Part shown: positions 47,914 through 57,933 of the stretch, one piece after another
How positions within the stretch are numbered: the stretch's first letter is position 1
Layout: every line of letters starts with the position of its first letter
Source: Bacillus piscicola
GTDB taxonomy: Bacteria; Bacillota; Bacilli; Bacillales; Marinococcaceae
Assembly: GCF_022458745.1 (NCBI RefSeq)
Contig: NZ_JAJJJF010000002.1
Coordinates: 124,001 to 188,000 of the forward strand
Direction of reading: 5' to 3'
Length of the DNA: 64,000 nt
Program-made: the position numbers and the translations under genes
The notes under the pieces: generated by a model
What the model was told of the DNA's origin: nothing
The model's input: only the letters and a program-made list of their open reading frames with translations
Databases searched by the model: none

Positions 47914-48795
47914 ATGACAGTTAGTATGACCGGGTACGGCCGCGCATGGATGGATCAAGATGGCGGCCGTATTCTTGTAGAAATAAAGTCGGTAAATCAC
48001 CGGTTTCGTGAGATTCAATTCCGGATGCCCAGACAGCTTGCTTTTTTGGAAGATAGACTGCGCCGGCTGATTGCTGCAGCAGTAGAGCGCGGGAAGCTGG
48101 ACGTTTTTATTACGATGGAGGGGACGGTACCTGTATCAAAAGAAGCACAGTTGGATTGGGACCTTGTTCATCAGTTTCTTGATCATGCTGATGATCTGGA
48201 AAAATTAAATGTGTTTGATTCGCGCCTCAACCTGGAAAGCTTTTTGTTTCATCCTGAGATTATGACCGTGGAGGAGAGCTCAGAGTTAAATGAAAGTTGG
48301 GTACATGCGGCCGAAAGCACGGTTTCCGAGGCTGTCCGCCGGTTGACCGTGATGCGGAGAAGTGAAGGCGAAAAGCTGCATGAAGATCTCGAAAAGCGAC
48401 TGGAGAACATCACTTCATTAACTACAGCGTTACAGAAGCAGGCACCGGCTGTGGTTGAAGAGTACCGCTCTCGTTTAAAAGAGAAGATTCACGCTCTTTT
48501 ACACGGTCACGGTGAAGTGGATGAACAAAGAATGATAACAGAAACAGCAATTTTTGCGGACAAAATAGATACAGCGGAGGAGATCACCCGACTGTTTTCT
48601 CATTGCAGCCAGTTTTCGCAGATTTTAACGCAACAGGGATCGAAAGGAAGAAAGCTCGACTTTCTCGTTCAAGAAATGAATAGAGAAATGAACACGATCG
48701 GCTCGAAAGCAAATAATGCGTCGATGAGTCACCTCGTCGTTGAATTAAAAAGTGAACTTGAAAAAATAAAAGAACAAGTGCAGAATATAGAATAG
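47914..48795 (+). CDS. yicC: YicC family endoribonuclease-like protein
   Basis: 293 residues with the family signature MTGYGRA at the start, EIKSVNHRF, and the C-terminal DUF1732 part ending KLDFLVQEMNREMNTIGSKA. E. coli YicC is an endoribonuclease linked to RyhB turnover; whether this protein acts likewise is unknown. First gene of yicC-remA-gmk-rpoZ, as yloC in B. subtilis. Confidence 0.93.
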   Translation: MTVSMTGYGRAWMDQDGGRILVEIKSVNHRFREIQFRMPRQLAFLEDRLRRLIAAAVERGKLDVFITMEGTVPVSKEAQLDWDLVHQFLDHADDLEKLNVFDSRLNLESFLFHPEIMTVEESSELNESWVHAAESTVSEAVRRLTVMRRSEGEKLHEDLEKRLENITSLTTALQKQAPAVVEEYRSRLKEKIHALLHGHGEVDEQRMITETAIFADKIDTAEEITRLFSHCSQFSQILTQQGSKGRKLDFLVQEMNREMNTIGSKANNASMSHLVVELKSELEKIKEQVQNIE

Positions 48796-48879
48796 CCAAC
48801 GAACGCATTTTCGTATATTATTATCTAAAAGCGGTAAAGATATTCATAGTTGTCGCTTCTGTTGAAATGAGGGATTTGA

Positions 48880-49140
48880 TTGAATATTAAACTAATAAAC
48901 ATTGGATTTGGAAATATTGTTTCTGCTAATCGTATTATATCCATCGTCAGCCCAGAATCAGCACCAATTAAACGAATCATTCAAGAAGCGCGAGATCGGA
49001 ATATGCTCGTTGATGCCACCTATGGCCGGAGAACGAGAGCTGTCATTATTACAGACAGTGATCATGTCATATTATCAGCTGTACAGCCGGAAACTGTAGC
49101 ACAACGGTTAAATAACAAAGATGACGATTCGGATGATTGA
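48880..49140 (+). CDS. remA: Extracellular matrix regulatory protein RemA
   Basis: 86-residue DNA-binding protein. TTG start behind GAGGG; product begins [19 protein letters not shown] with [25 protein letters not shown] following. In B. subtilis RemA activates biofilm matrix and osmoprotection operons by looping DNA. Sits between yicC and gmk as ylzA does. Confidence 0.95.
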   Translation: MNIKLINIGFGNIVSANRIISIVSPESAPIKRIIQEARDRNMLVDATYGRRTRAVIITDSDHVILSAVQPETVAQRLNNKDDDSDD

Positions 49141-49173
49141 TCCTAGTATTATGGCAAGAAAGGCGTTGGAAAA

Positions 49174-49788
49174 ATGAAAGATGATAAAGGTTTTTTGATC
49201 GTGCTTTCCGGTCCTGCAGGAGTTGGGAAAGGGACCGTATGTGGAGCACTTCGTGAAAAAGTAACCAATATTGATTATTCCGTTTCCGCTACGACAAGAA
49301 AGCCGAGGCCGGGGGAAATGGAAGGGGTCAACTATTTTTTTAAAACGAAGCAGGAATTCGAGAAGATGATCGCTGAAGATAAACTTTTGGAGTGGGCCAA
49401 GTATTTGGATAATTATTATGGGACTCCAATTGAGAATGTGAATAACACAATCTCAGAAGGAAAAGACATCATCCTAGAAATTGAAGTACAGGGTGCCAAA
49501 AAAGTAAAAGAACGTTATCCAGATGGTATATTCATTTTTTTAATGCCCCCAAGTCTTGCTGAACTTCGCAACCGAATTGAGGGGAGAGGAACAGAGACAG
49601 AGGACATCATTGATAAACGGATGTCCGTTGCGCGCGAAGAACTAGAGATGATGGAGAATTACGATTACGTGGTAGAAAATGATGAAGTCGAACTGGCGGT
49701 TCACCGAATTCAGTCCATTGTAACCGCCGAGCACTGTCGACGGGAACGTCTGATTGAAAAATATAAACAATTAGCGGAGGTTGACTAA
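49174..49788 (+). CDS. gmk: Guanylate kinase
   Basis: Phosphorylates GMP to GDP. 204 residues with P-loop [14 protein letters not shown]-binding [11 protein letters not shown] and YYGTP, and lid RIEGRGTET. Two-base gap to rpoZ. Confidence 0.97.
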   Translation: MKDDKGFLIVLSGPAGVGKGTVCGALREKVTNIDYSVSATTRKPRPGEMEGVNYFFKTKQEFEKMIAEDKLLEWAKYLDNYYGTPIENVNNTISEGKDIILEIEVQGAKKVKERYPDGIFIFLMPPSLAELRNRIEGRGTETEDIIDKRMSVAREELEMMENYDYVVENDEVELAVHRIQSIVTAEHCRRERLIEKYKQLAEVD

Positions 49789-49790
49789 AC

Positions 49791-49994
49791 ATGTTATATC
49801 CATCGATTGACAGCTTATTGAAACATATCGATTCCAAGTACACCCTCGTGACGATTTCCGCACGTAGAGCACGGGAAATGAAAGAGATTGAAGTGACTGA
49901 CCCGATGCTTGATGAATATGATTCGTCCAAGTTAGTCGGAATTGCCCTCGAAGAAATTGAACAAGGGAAACTTTCCTATAAACATAAAGAGTAA
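49791..49994 (+). CDS. rpoZ: RNA polymerase omega subunit
   Basis: 67 residues, [19 protein letters not shown] start and the conserved SARRAREM core that clamps beta-prime. Usual neighbour of gmk. A terminator follows. Confidence 0.96.
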   Translation: MLYPSIDSLLKHIDSKYTLVTISARRAREMKEIEVTDPMLDEYDSSKLVGIALEEIEQGKLSYKHKE

Positions 49995-50002
49995 CGGACA
50001 AT

Positions 50003-50037
50003 AACAACAACCTACTTACGTGATAGGTTGTTGTTTT
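50003..50037 (+). terminator. Terminator after rpoZ
   Basis: AACAACAACCTA/TAGGTTGTTGTT perfect 12-pair stem with nine-base loop, then TT. Confidence 0.9.
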
Positions 50038-50110
50038 GCTTCAAACGTAGTTTTAGGGCGAGCACGTCGCTTGTCTATACTTAGTTTATTGCTTGAGGAG
50101 AGGAAATGCT

Positions 50111-51313
50111 ATGCTGCAGCATAAAAACATATTGTTAGGAGTCAGCGGAGGTATTGCCGCCTATAAAGCGGCTGCGCTGGCAAGCAGACTTACTCAACAT
50201 GGGGCGAAGGTGAAAGTTGTCATGACGAGGGAGGCGAAAGAATTTGTCACGCCACTTACGTTTCAGGCGCTTACTCGCGAGCGCGTTTATGATGACACCT
50301 TTGCTGAAAAAGAACCAGAGAAAGTCGCCCACATTGATGTAGCTGACTGGGCAGATATGATAGTGATCGCTCCAGCAACAGCTAATGTAATCGGGAAAGC
50401 GGCACATGGAATTGCCGATGACATGTTAACGACTATTTATTTAGCGGCAACGTGTCCGGTTTATTTGGCTCCGGCAATGAATGTGAATATGTATTCCCAT
50501 CCCGCCGTCCAGGAAAACATGCGTCATTTAGAAAAACGTGGCTGCCGGTTTATTGAACCGGGAGAAGGTTATCTCGCCTGTGGGTGGATTGGCAAAGGGA
50601 GAATGGCAGAGCCGGAAGAGATAGTATCGTTTTTGGATGCGCAAGAGCCGCATCCATCTCATCTTAAAGGGAAGAAAATGATCGTAACCGCGGGACCAAC
50701 GTACGAGTACGCCGACCCAGTTCGAGTCTTTACGAATCCGTCAAGCGGAAAAATGGGGTTCGCTCTTGCTGAGGAAGCAGCTGCCTTAGGAGCAGATGTG
50801 ACGTTAATTGCCGGTCCGTGCCAGCTAGAGACTCCCCCTCACGTGAAAAGAGTGGATGTGACGAGCGCGCAAGACATGTATGAGGCAGCATTGGAATGGT
50901 TTGAAGACGCCGATATCGTTATTAAGGCAGCGGCTGTTTCGGATTACCGCCCTGCAACCCGTGATGCCAGCAAGACAAAAAAGCAGGATGGGGACGTCGT
51001 GATTTCGATGGAACGGACTCCGGATATTTTAGCGGAGCTTGGAAGGCGAAAAAAAAACCAGCTGCTCATCGGTTTTGCAGCGGAATCGGATCGTGTCGTG
51101 GAGTATGCTCGCGGCAAGCTGGAACGCAAAAACCTTGATATGGTAGTTGCTAATGACATTTCCGCGGAGAATGCAGGATTTCGCACAGATACAAATGAAG
51201 TGATCTTGTTAACGAATGAAGAGCCTCCCCGTCCGCTTGCGTGCATGTCTAAGCACGAGACAGCAAAAGCAATCCTCACACACACAGAATCGTTACTTAA
51301 AGGACGGAGCTGA
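50111..51313 (+). CDS. coaBC: Bifunctional phosphopantothenoylcysteine synthetase/decarboxylase
   Basis: Two coenzyme A steps in one protein of 400 residues. The N-terminal FMN decarboxylase has GGIAAYKA, PAMNVNMY and the Cys of ACGWIGKGRM. The C-terminal CTP-dependent synthetase has TAGPTYEY and KAAAVSDYRP. ATG 50111 is chosen: GAGGAG lies about ten bases upstream, whereas the longer frame start at 50093 precedes that site. Next to priA as in B. subtilis. Confidence 0.95.
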   Translation: MLQHKNILLGVSGGIAAYKAAALASRLTQHGAKVKVVMTREAKEFVTPLTFQALTRERVYDDTFAEKEPEKVAHIDVADWADMIVIAPATANVIGKAAHGIADDMLTTIYLAATCPVYLAPAMNVNMYSHPAVQENMRHLEKRGCRFIEPGEGYLACGWIGKGRMAEPEEIVSFLDAQEPHPSHLKGKKMIVTAGPTYEYADPVRVFTNPSSGKMGFALAEEAAALGADVTLIAGPCQLETPPHVKRVDVTSAQDMYEAALEWFEDADIVIKAAAVSDYRPATRDASKTKKQDGDVVISMERTPDILAELGRRKKNQLLIGFAAESDRVVEYARGKLERKNLDMVVANDISAENAGFRTDTNEVILLTNEEPPRPLACMSKHETAKAILTHTESLLKGRS

Positions 51314-51315
51314 CG

Positions 51316-53727
51316 ATGTACGCGCAAGTCATTGTAGATGTTGCAGCTGATCAGCTTAACAAAGCGTTTGACTATGCCGTACCTGCTGAGTTTGTGAATT
51401 TGGTCAAACCGGGAATGCGGGTCATTGTCCCGTTTGGTCCGCGGAAAATCCAAGGTTTTGTTTGGAAGCTTTCCGCGACGACAGAGCTTGAGCGAGTTAA
51501 GCCGATTGTTGATATACTTGATCCCTACCCGGTGTTAACGAAGGAACTCTTATCGCTCGGAGAATCGCTTGCAGAAGAAACGATTTGTTTCCTCATAACA
51601 GCTTATCAGTCAATGATACCTGCGGCCATACGAGCGAAATCGAAAAAAGTACTGCAGCTTCAGGTGGAGCAAGAAGAATTACCTCCGGCGCTGCAAGCTG
51701 TCTTCGCCGGTAAAACACGAGTAGATTGGAATGAGCTTCCGAAAGAAAAAGGATTGTTTCAGCTTCTCACCCAGGCGTTAGAGAGCAAAATGGTAACGGC
51801 AGATTACCTAGTGCAGGATAAAACAAAGAAAAAGATGATTCGCACAATCCGTGTTTCTTCCAACTACAAAGATGTTACAGCTGCAGACATACTGGGGAAC
51901 CGGGCGAAAAAGCAGCGAGAGGTAATGGAATGGATGCTTGAAAACAGCAACGGAGAAGCAATTCCATTTGTTGAGCTGACAGAAAAGACAGGAGCGGGAA
52001 GGCCGGTCATTAAAGAATTGCTGAAAAAAGGCATTCTTGTGGAGGAAGAGGCGGAAATATACCGTGATCCGTATGAGAACCGAACGTTTACAGATAAAAT
52101 TCACCCAGCTCTTACTGAACAGCAGAAAGAGGCACTAATTCCAATTGAGCGTACGATCGCAGAAGAACGTCACACCGTTTTTTTATTACGCGGAGTGACC
52201 GGAAGCGGCAAGACTGAAGTTTATTTAAAGGCGATAGAACGGGTGATTGCAGCCGGACAAGAAGCAATCGTACTTGTTCCTGAAATCTCATTAACGCCGC
52301 AAATGGTTGAACGGTTTAAAGGACGGTTCGGCAGTAAGGTTGCTGTGTTGCATAGTGCTTTATCGGCGGGGGAAAAATACGACGAATGGCGGAGGATCCA
52401 CCGTAAAGAAGTCCAGGTAGCGGTTGGGGCGCGCTCGGCTGTGTTTGCACCTTTCGAAAACCTCGGCATCCTCATCATTGATGAAGAACACGAGGGTAGT
52501 TATAAACAAGAAGATCATCCCCGCTATCACGCCCGTCAGGTAGCGATATGGAGAGGAGAGTATCACGCCTGCCCGGTCATACTAGGCAGTGCAACACCCT
52601 CTCTTGAGTCTTACGCCCGTGCCAAACGCGGGGTCTATGAGCTTTTGGAATTACCGGAGCGGGTGAACAAAAATGCACTTCCTCCTGTTCATGTCATTGA
52701 TATGAGAGATGAACTAAAAAGCGGCAATCGATCGGTTTTTTCTGCCCTGCTGCTCGAAAAGCTGAAAGACAGACTGGCTAAAAAAGAACAAGCTGTTCTA
52801 TTTTTAAACCGACGCGGCCACTCAACGTTTATCATGTGCCGCGATTGCGGGTATACTGCTGAATGCCCACATTGTGAGATAACTCTCACGTATCATCATA
52901 ACGACCGCCGGTTGAAATGCCATTATTGTGGATTTGAGACGGCTCTCCCGCAAACATGCCCAGAATGCAGCAGCGAACAAATCCGCTATTTTGGTACCGG
53001 GACGCAAAAAGTAGAACAGGAATTAACGAAATTGCTCCCGGAAGCGCGGGTGATCCGGATGGATGTCGATACGACTTCCCGCAAAGGTTCTCACGAGAAA
53101 CTGCTGCAAGCGTTCCGAGCCGGGGAAGCGGATATTCTACTCGGCACGCAGATGATCGCAAAAGGGCTTGACTTTCCTCGAATTACACTCGCAGGAGTTC
53201 TTGCGGCTGACACGATGCTGCATTTGCCGGATTTCCGTGCTTCAGAGCGGACGTTTCAGCTCTTAACCCAAGTAAGCGGAAGAGCAGGCCGTGACAAATT
53301 GGCCGGGGAAGTGGTGATCCAGACTTATACGCCGGATCATTACAGTATCCAATATGCCAAACACCATGATTTTGAAGCATTCAGCCTGGAAGAAATGGGC
53401 CAGAGAAAACGGGGCGGTTATCCTCCCTATTATTATTTAGTGCTCATTACCATCTCCCATGAGGACGTAGTGAATGTAATGAAAACAGCAGACAAAGTGG
53501 CAGCTTTTTTGCGAAACTCCCTCACGTCGGAAAGTAAAGTACTGGGACCGACTGTTTCGCCAATTGCTCGTATTAAAGATAGATATCGCTATCAATGCAT
53601 GATAAAATACAGAAGTGAACCGAAGTTGACCGATATTTTAAACCAAATAACGAAGCGATATCAAAAAGAAATGGCAGCTGACCGATTTTTTATTTCGATT
53701 GACATGAATCCCCAGATGTTTATGTAA
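51316..53727 (+). CDS. priA: Primosomal protein N' (replication restart helicase PriA)
   Basis: 3'-5' DNA helicase reloading the replisome at stalled forks. 803 residues: N-terminal DNA-binding domain, Walker A GVTGSGKTEVYL (about residue 295), DEEH box IIDEEHEGSY, and eight zinc cysteines (CRDC, CPHC, CHYC, CPEC) inserted between helicase lobes. Two bases after coaBC. A terminator follows; the usual next gene, def, is missing. Confidence 0.96.
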   Translation: MYAQVIVDVAADQLNKAFDYAVPAEFVNLVKPGMRVIVPFGPRKIQGFVWKLSATTELERVKPIVDILDPYPVLTKELLSLGESLAEETICFLITAYQSMIPAAIRAKSKKVLQLQVEQEELPPALQAVFAGKTRVDWNELPKEKGLFQLLTQALESKMVTADYLVQDKTKKKMIRTIRVSSNYKDVTAADILGNRAKKQREVMEWMLENSNGEAIPFVELTEKTGAGRPVIKELLKKGILVEEEAEIYRDPYENRTFTDKIHPALTEQQKEALIPIERTIAEERHTVFLLRGVTGSGKTEVYLKAIERVIAAGQEAIVLVPEISLTPQMVERFKGRFGSKVAVLHSALSAGEKYDEWRRIHRKEVQVAVGARSAVFAPFENLGILIIDEEHEGSYKQEDHPRYHARQVAIWRGEYHACPVILGSATPSLESYARAKRGVYELLELPERVNKNALPPVHVIDMRDELKSGNRSVFSALLLEKLKDRLAKKEQAVLFLNRRGHSTFIMCRDCGYTAECPHCEITLTYHHNDRRLKCHYCGFETALPQTCPECSSEQIRYFGTGTQKVEQELTKLLPEARVIRMDVDTTSRKGSHEKLLQAFRAGEADILLGTQMIAKGLDFPRITLAGVLAADTMLHLPDFRASERTFQLLTQVSGRAGRDKLAGEVVIQTYTPDHYSIQYAKHHDFEAFSLEEMGQRKRGGYPPYYYLVLITISHEDVVNVMKTADKVAAFLRNSLTSESKVLGPTVSPIARIKDRYRYQCMIKYRSEPKLTDILNQITKRYQKEMAADRFFISIDMNPQMFM

Positions 53728-53731
53728 CTAG

Positions 53732-53765
53732 AGCCCCGCCAGTGTCTGAGAGCGGGGCTGTTTTG
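53732..53765 (+). terminator. Terminator between priA and fmt
   Basis: AGCCCCGC/GCGGGGCT perfect eight-pair stem, then GTTTTG. Lies where def is found in B. subtilis. Confidence 0.85.
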
Positions 53766-53784
53766 ATAAGAGAGGCTGATCGTT

Positions 53785-54726
53785 ATGAATATTGTATTTA
53801 TGGGAACGCCTGATTTTGCGGTGCCCATTCTAAACGGATTAGTAGCGGAAGGATACACGATTGGGGCTGTTATTACGCAGCCAGACCGGCCGAAAGGTAG
53901 AAAGAAAACACTTACCCCTCCGCCGGTGAAAGAAGCGGCTCTTGCCCACGGTTTAAAGGTATTGCAGCCGGAGACGCTGAAAGAAGCCGGCAACGTGGAC
54001 GAAATTTTAGAGGAAAAACCGGACATGATCATTACCGCAGCATTCGGACAGATTTTGCCGGAAGCGGTTTTGGAAGCGCCTCGCTATGGTGCGATCAATG
54101 TGCACGCATCGCTTTTGCCTCTTTACCGAGGAGGGGCCCCGATTCATCAGGCGATTATCGATGGTCAGGAGAAAACTGGAATTACAATAATGTACATGGT
54201 GAAGCAGTTGGATGCAGGTGATATGCTTGCTCAACAAGAAATTGAAATAGCCGAGACAGATAACGTCGGAACGCTTCATGATAAATTAAGTATTATCGGT
54301 CGTGACCTCTTACTGGAAACAATTCCGGCGCTTATAAATGAACGGGCTGAAGCTGTTCCTCAACGTGACGAGGAAGCAACGTTTGCCCCGAATATTCAAC
54401 GCGGCCAAGAGGAAATTCAGTGGGAGAAGCATAGTAGTGACATATATAATCAGATTCGCGGCATGAATCCATGGCCGGTAGCCTACACTACGTACAAAGG
54501 GAAGAATTTTAAAGTGTGGCAAGCAAGAAAGCGAGACGTGTCCCTAGCGCCGGAAGCAGAGCCTGGCACAATCCTTGAACTAACTGACGAAATTACCGTT
54601 GCAGCAGGAGGCGGGACTGCCATTTCTCTGAGTGAAATCCAGCCCGCTGGTAAAAAACGAATGAGTGCTGCTGACTACTTGCGTGGTAAACATGAATTTC
54701 AACTAGGAGAGCGATTTGGACAATGA
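53785..54726 (+). CDS. fmt: Methionyl-tRNA formyltransferase
   Basis: Formylates initiator Met-tRNA from 10-formyl-THF. 313 residues. MGTPDFAVPIL at the start, the catalytic Asn-His-Asp set in INVHASLLPLYRGGAPI and the KQLDAGD region, and a C-terminal tRNA-binding domain. Four-base overlap with rsmB (ATGA). Confidence 0.96.
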   Translation: MNIVFMGTPDFAVPILNGLVAEGYTIGAVITQPDRPKGRKKTLTPPPVKEAALAHGLKVLQPETLKEAGNVDEILEEKPDMIITAAFGQILPEAVLEAPRYGAINVHASLLPLYRGGAPIHQAIIDGQEKTGITIMYMVKQLDAGDMLAQQEIEIAETDNVGTLHDKLSIIGRDLLLETIPALINERAEAVPQRDEEATFAPNIQRGQEEIQWEKHSSDIYNQIRGMNPWPVAYTTYKGKNFKVWQARKRDVSLAPEAEPGTILELTDEITVAAGGGTAISLSEIQPAGKKRMSAADYLRGKHEFQLGERFGQ

Positions 54727-56069
54727 AGAATGTCAGGGAAGAAGCGATCCGCTTATTGGAGCGTGTCGAACGAGAAGGGGCTTACAGTAATCTGCTTCTA
54801 AATCACGTATTAAAAAGTGGCACGATAGCCAAAAAAGATGCCGGACTTTTGACTGAACTCGTATACGGCACACTTAAACGCAAAAATACGCTCGACTTCT
54901 ACTTAGACGCGTTTATAAAGAAGGAGCTGAAATCCTTAGAGAACTGGGTTCTTCAGCTTTTACGGGTTTCCTTGTATCAGCTCGTCTATCTCGACCGTAT
55001 TCCGGACCGTGCCGTAGTCCATGAAGCAGTTAACATTGCCAAAAAAAAGGGTCACAAAGGGATAAGCAGCCTGGTAAATGGTGTGCTACGTTCTATTCTT
55101 CGCCAAGGGCTCCCTGAAATTGATCTCCCCCCGCTTGAAAAACTGGCTGTTGAAACGAGTCACCCCGTTTGGCTCCTGGAAGATTGGATTCACGCCTACG
55201 GAGAGGAAAAAACGAAGAAGATGGCGCTGAAAAATTTAGAGGCCCCGCATGTAAGTGTACGTGTCAACACGTTGAAAGCTGAAAAGGCGACAGTGAAAGA
55301 GAAACTGGACAGGGAAGGCTGCCAAACAGAAGAAGGGGCACTGGCCCCCGAAGCTCTCCGGATCGTATCCGGCAATGTGGTAGATTCTCAGGCATACGCA
55401 GCAGGTTTTTGTACGGTTCAAGATGAGAGCTCGATGCTCCCGGCCCGGCTTCTTCACCCAGAGGCAGGCATGCACGTGCTCGATGCTTGTGCAGCTCCCG
55501 GCGGCAAAACGACCCAGCTGGCGGAGCTTATGAAAAATGAAGGGGACATCCGTGCATTTGACTTACATGAAAAAAAAGTTCACCTGATTACAGAACAGAG
55601 TGAACGGCTTGGGCTGACAATTATTCATGCAGAGGCTCTGGATGCCCGGAAACTGACAGCGAAGCTACAGCGCGGCCGTATGGACCGGGTCCTTGTCGAT
55701 GCACCGTGCAGCGGACTCGGCGTTATCCGCAGAAAGCCGGAAATTAAATGGCAGAAAACACGTACTGATCTCGAGCGTTTTCCGGTTATCCAGCTGGAAA
55801 TATTAAAAGAGGCCTCCCATCTCTTAAAAAGCGGGGGCCGGCTCGTCTATAGTACTTGTACCGTTCGAAAAGAAGAGAACGAAGACGTCATCGAGGCATT
55901 CTTAAAGGAACACCCGGAATTTGAAAGAGATGTTGATGCTGTAGTTAATTTTCCGGCGCCGCTCCAGGAAAAACCTGCGGCATCAGCCGGACAAGTGACC
56001 ATTTTACCACATGACTACGGAACTGATGGATTTTTTATGGCAGCCTTAAAAAAGAAAGACGAACGATAA
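54723..56069 (+). CDS. rsmB: 16S rRNA m5C967 methyltransferase
   Basis: 448 residues: N-terminal NusB-like RNA-binding domain and C-terminal SAM methyltransferase with [16 protein letters not shown] (SAM site, about residue 258), [18 protein letters not shown] and the catalytic YSTCTV Cys. Overlaps fmt at its start and precedes rlmN by 17 bp. Confidence 0.95.
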   Translation: MKNVREEAIRLLERVEREGAYSNLLLNHVLKSGTIAKKDAGLLTELVYGTLKRKNTLDFYLDAFIKKELKSLENWVLQLLRVSLYQLVYLDRIPDRAVVHEAVNIAKKKGHKGISSLVNGVLRSILRQGLPEIDLPPLEKLAVETSHPVWLLEDWIHAYGEEKTKKMALKNLEAPHVSVRVNTLKAEKATVKEKLDREGCQTEEGALAPEALRIVSGNVVDSQAYAAGFCTVQDESSMLPARLLHPEAGMHVLDACAAPGGKTTQLAELMKNEGDIRAFDLHEKKVHLITEQSERLGLTIIHAEALDARKLTAKLQRGRMDRVLVDAPCSGLGVIRRKPEIKWQKTRTDLERFPVIQLEILKEASHLLKSGGRLVYSTCTVRKEENEDVIEAFLKEHPEFERDVDAVVNFPAPLQEKPAASAGQVTILPHDYGTDGFFMAALKKKDER

Positions 56070-56086
56070 AGGAGAGAAAACACCCT

Positions 56087-57172
56087 ATGCATCATTTGAA
56101 GAAAAAAGCCGCCGTCGCAGCCCCGGAGAAGCCTTCCATCTATTCATTTCGGTACGAACAGCTGGAAGATTGGCTAAAAGAAGAAGGAGAACCGACTTTT
56201 CGCGCGAAACAAATATTTGAATGGCTTTATGAAAAAAGAGCAGCTGACTTTTCAGAGATGACGAATTTGTCGAAAGAGCTGCGCCGCAAATTAGCGGATC
56301 GATTATCCATTTCTGTTTTAAAAGAAACGGCCCGGCAAGAATCAGTGGACGGCACGATAAAACTGCTCTTTGAACTGCATGACGGCTATACGATTGAGAC
56401 GGTTTTGATGAAGCATAATTATGGAAATAGTGTTTGTGTAACGACACAAGTCGGCTGCCGGCTTGGCTGCACCTTTTGCGCCTCCACTCTCGGAGGTTTA
56501 AAACGTAACCTAGAAGCCGGTGAAATCACAGCACAAGTAGTCGCTGTTCAGCGCCTGCTTGATGAGCGGGAGGAGCGTGTCGATTCGATCGTCGTCATGG
56601 GGATCGGAGAACCATTTGATAATTACGATGCTCTTCTTTCTTTCTTAAAAGTGATTAATCACAACAACGGTTTAAACATCGGTGCCCGCCACATTACGGT
56701 ATCGACAAGTGGTGTCGTGCCACGCATTTATGATTTTGCCGATGAAAACATGCAAATCAATTTTGCGATTTCCTTACATGCCCCGAATTCGGAAATTCGC
56801 TCTCGATTAATGCCGATTAACCGGGCTTGGCCGGTGGAAAAGTTGATTGAGGCTGTTCGGTATTATCAGAAAAAGACGAACCGCCGGGTAACGTTTGAAT
56901 ACGGGCTGTTCAACGGTGTCAATGATCGTGTGGAACATGCGGAGGAACTGGCTGAGTTAATCAAGGGAATTAACTGCCACGTTAATTTAATGCCGTTTAA
57001 TTATGTGCCGGAGCGAGATTACGTCCGCACAAGCCGGTCTGATGTTTTTGCGTTCGAAAAAAAGTTAAAAGAAAAAGGCGTAAACGTGACGATTAGACGA
57101 GAACAAGGCCATGATATTGATGCAGCATGCGGCCAGCTTCGCGCAAAGGAACGTAAAGAAGAAACGAGGTGA
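56087..57172 (+). CDS. rlmN: 23S rRNA/tRNA adenine-C2 methyltransferase
   Basis: Radical SAM enzyme methylating A2503 of 23S rRNA and A37 of tRNA. 361 residues. CxxxCxxC in [12 protein letters not shown] (about residue 125), [13 protein letters not shown] motif and the C-terminal mechanistic Cys in [10 protein letters not shown] are intact. The first ~15 residues are a basic extension. Stop overlaps the region before stp. Confidence 0.95.
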   Translation: MHHLKKKAAVAAPEKPSIYSFRYEQLEDWLKEEGEPTFRAKQIFEWLYEKRAADFSEMTNLSKELRRKLADRLSISVLKETARQESVDGTIKLLFELHDGYTIETVLMKHNYGNSVCVTTQVGCRLGCTFCASTLGGLKRNLEAGEITAQVVAVQRLLDEREERVDSIVVMGIGEPFDNYDALLSFLKVINHNNGLNIGARHITVSTSGVVPRIYDFADENMQINFAISLHAPNSEIRSRLMPINRAWPVEKLIEAVRYYQKKTNRRVTFEYGLFNGVNDRVEHAEELAELIKGINCHVNLMPFNYVPERDYVRTSRSDVFAFEKKLKEKGVNVTIRREQGHDIDAACGQLRAKERKEETR

Positions 57173-57180
57173 CTCGCATC

Positions 57181-57933
57181 GTGGAAACTGTTTTTCGAAC
57201 AGACGTAGGGCAGCTTCGCGAACATAACGAGGACGCGGGTGGCATTTTTCAAAACCAGGCCGGTGACTATTTGGCAGTGGTGGCTGATGGCATGGGCGGC
57301 CATCAAGCTGGAGATGTCGCCAGCCAAATGGCGAAAGATTTATTAAAAAATGCCTGGGAGCCGCTTGAACATTCTTTTACTCCAGAAAAAGCAGAGGAGT
57401 GGCTCCGGGATCAAATCCAGACAGTGAACGAATCTATTTTTCGGAAAGCGGAAGCAAGCAGTTCGTTACGGGGAATGGGCACTACCATTGTCGCAGCCAT
57501 TTGTACATCATCTTTTGTGGCGATTGCCCATGTGGGTGACAGCCGGGCTTACTTTTTTAACGGTCAAGAACTGCTTTTGAAAACGGAAGATCACTCGCTG
57601 GTCAATGAATTAAAGAAGAACGGTCAGTTGACAGAAGAAGAAGCGGAAAACCACCCGCGCAAAAACGTACTGCTCCGGGCCTTAGGTACTGAAGAACAAA
57701 CAAAAATCGAACGGGTAGTCTTTGAATGGGTAGCTGGTGAAGGAGTGCTGCTCTGCTCAGATGGATTAACGAACAAAGTAAGTGCAGAGGACTTTTCGGA
57801 AATCCTGCTTTCCGATCTGCCGCTTACGGAACAAGCCGAAGAGATTATACATATGGCTAATGAACGAGGGGGAGAGGACAATATTACCTTGGCTGCAGTT
57901 CTACACTCTCCTGATGAAAAGGGGCTGACGTAA
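57181..57933 (+). CDS. stp: PP2C-type Ser/Thr protein phosphatase Stp/PrpC
   Basis: Dephosphorylates targets of PrkC. 250 residues. Metal-binding DGMGGHQAGDVAS (about residue 37), GDSRAYFF and GGEDNITLAAV are present. GTG 57181 follows GAGGTGA by nine bases and gives the short conserved N-terminus; GTG 57169, overlapping the rlmN stop, is an alternative. TAATG overlap with prkC. Confidence 0.95.
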   Translation: METVFRTDVGQLREHNEDAGGIFQNQAGDYLAVVADGMGGHQAGDVASQMAKDLLKNAWEPLEHSFTPEKAEEWLRDQIQTVNESIFRKAEASSSLRGMGTTIVAAICTSSFVAIAHVGDSRAYFFNGQELLLKTEDHSLVNELKKNGQLTEEEAENHPRKNVLLRALGTEEQTKIERVVFEWVAGEGVLLCSDGLTNKVSAEDFSEILLSDLPLTEQAEEIIHMANERGGEDNITLAAVLHSPDEKGLT

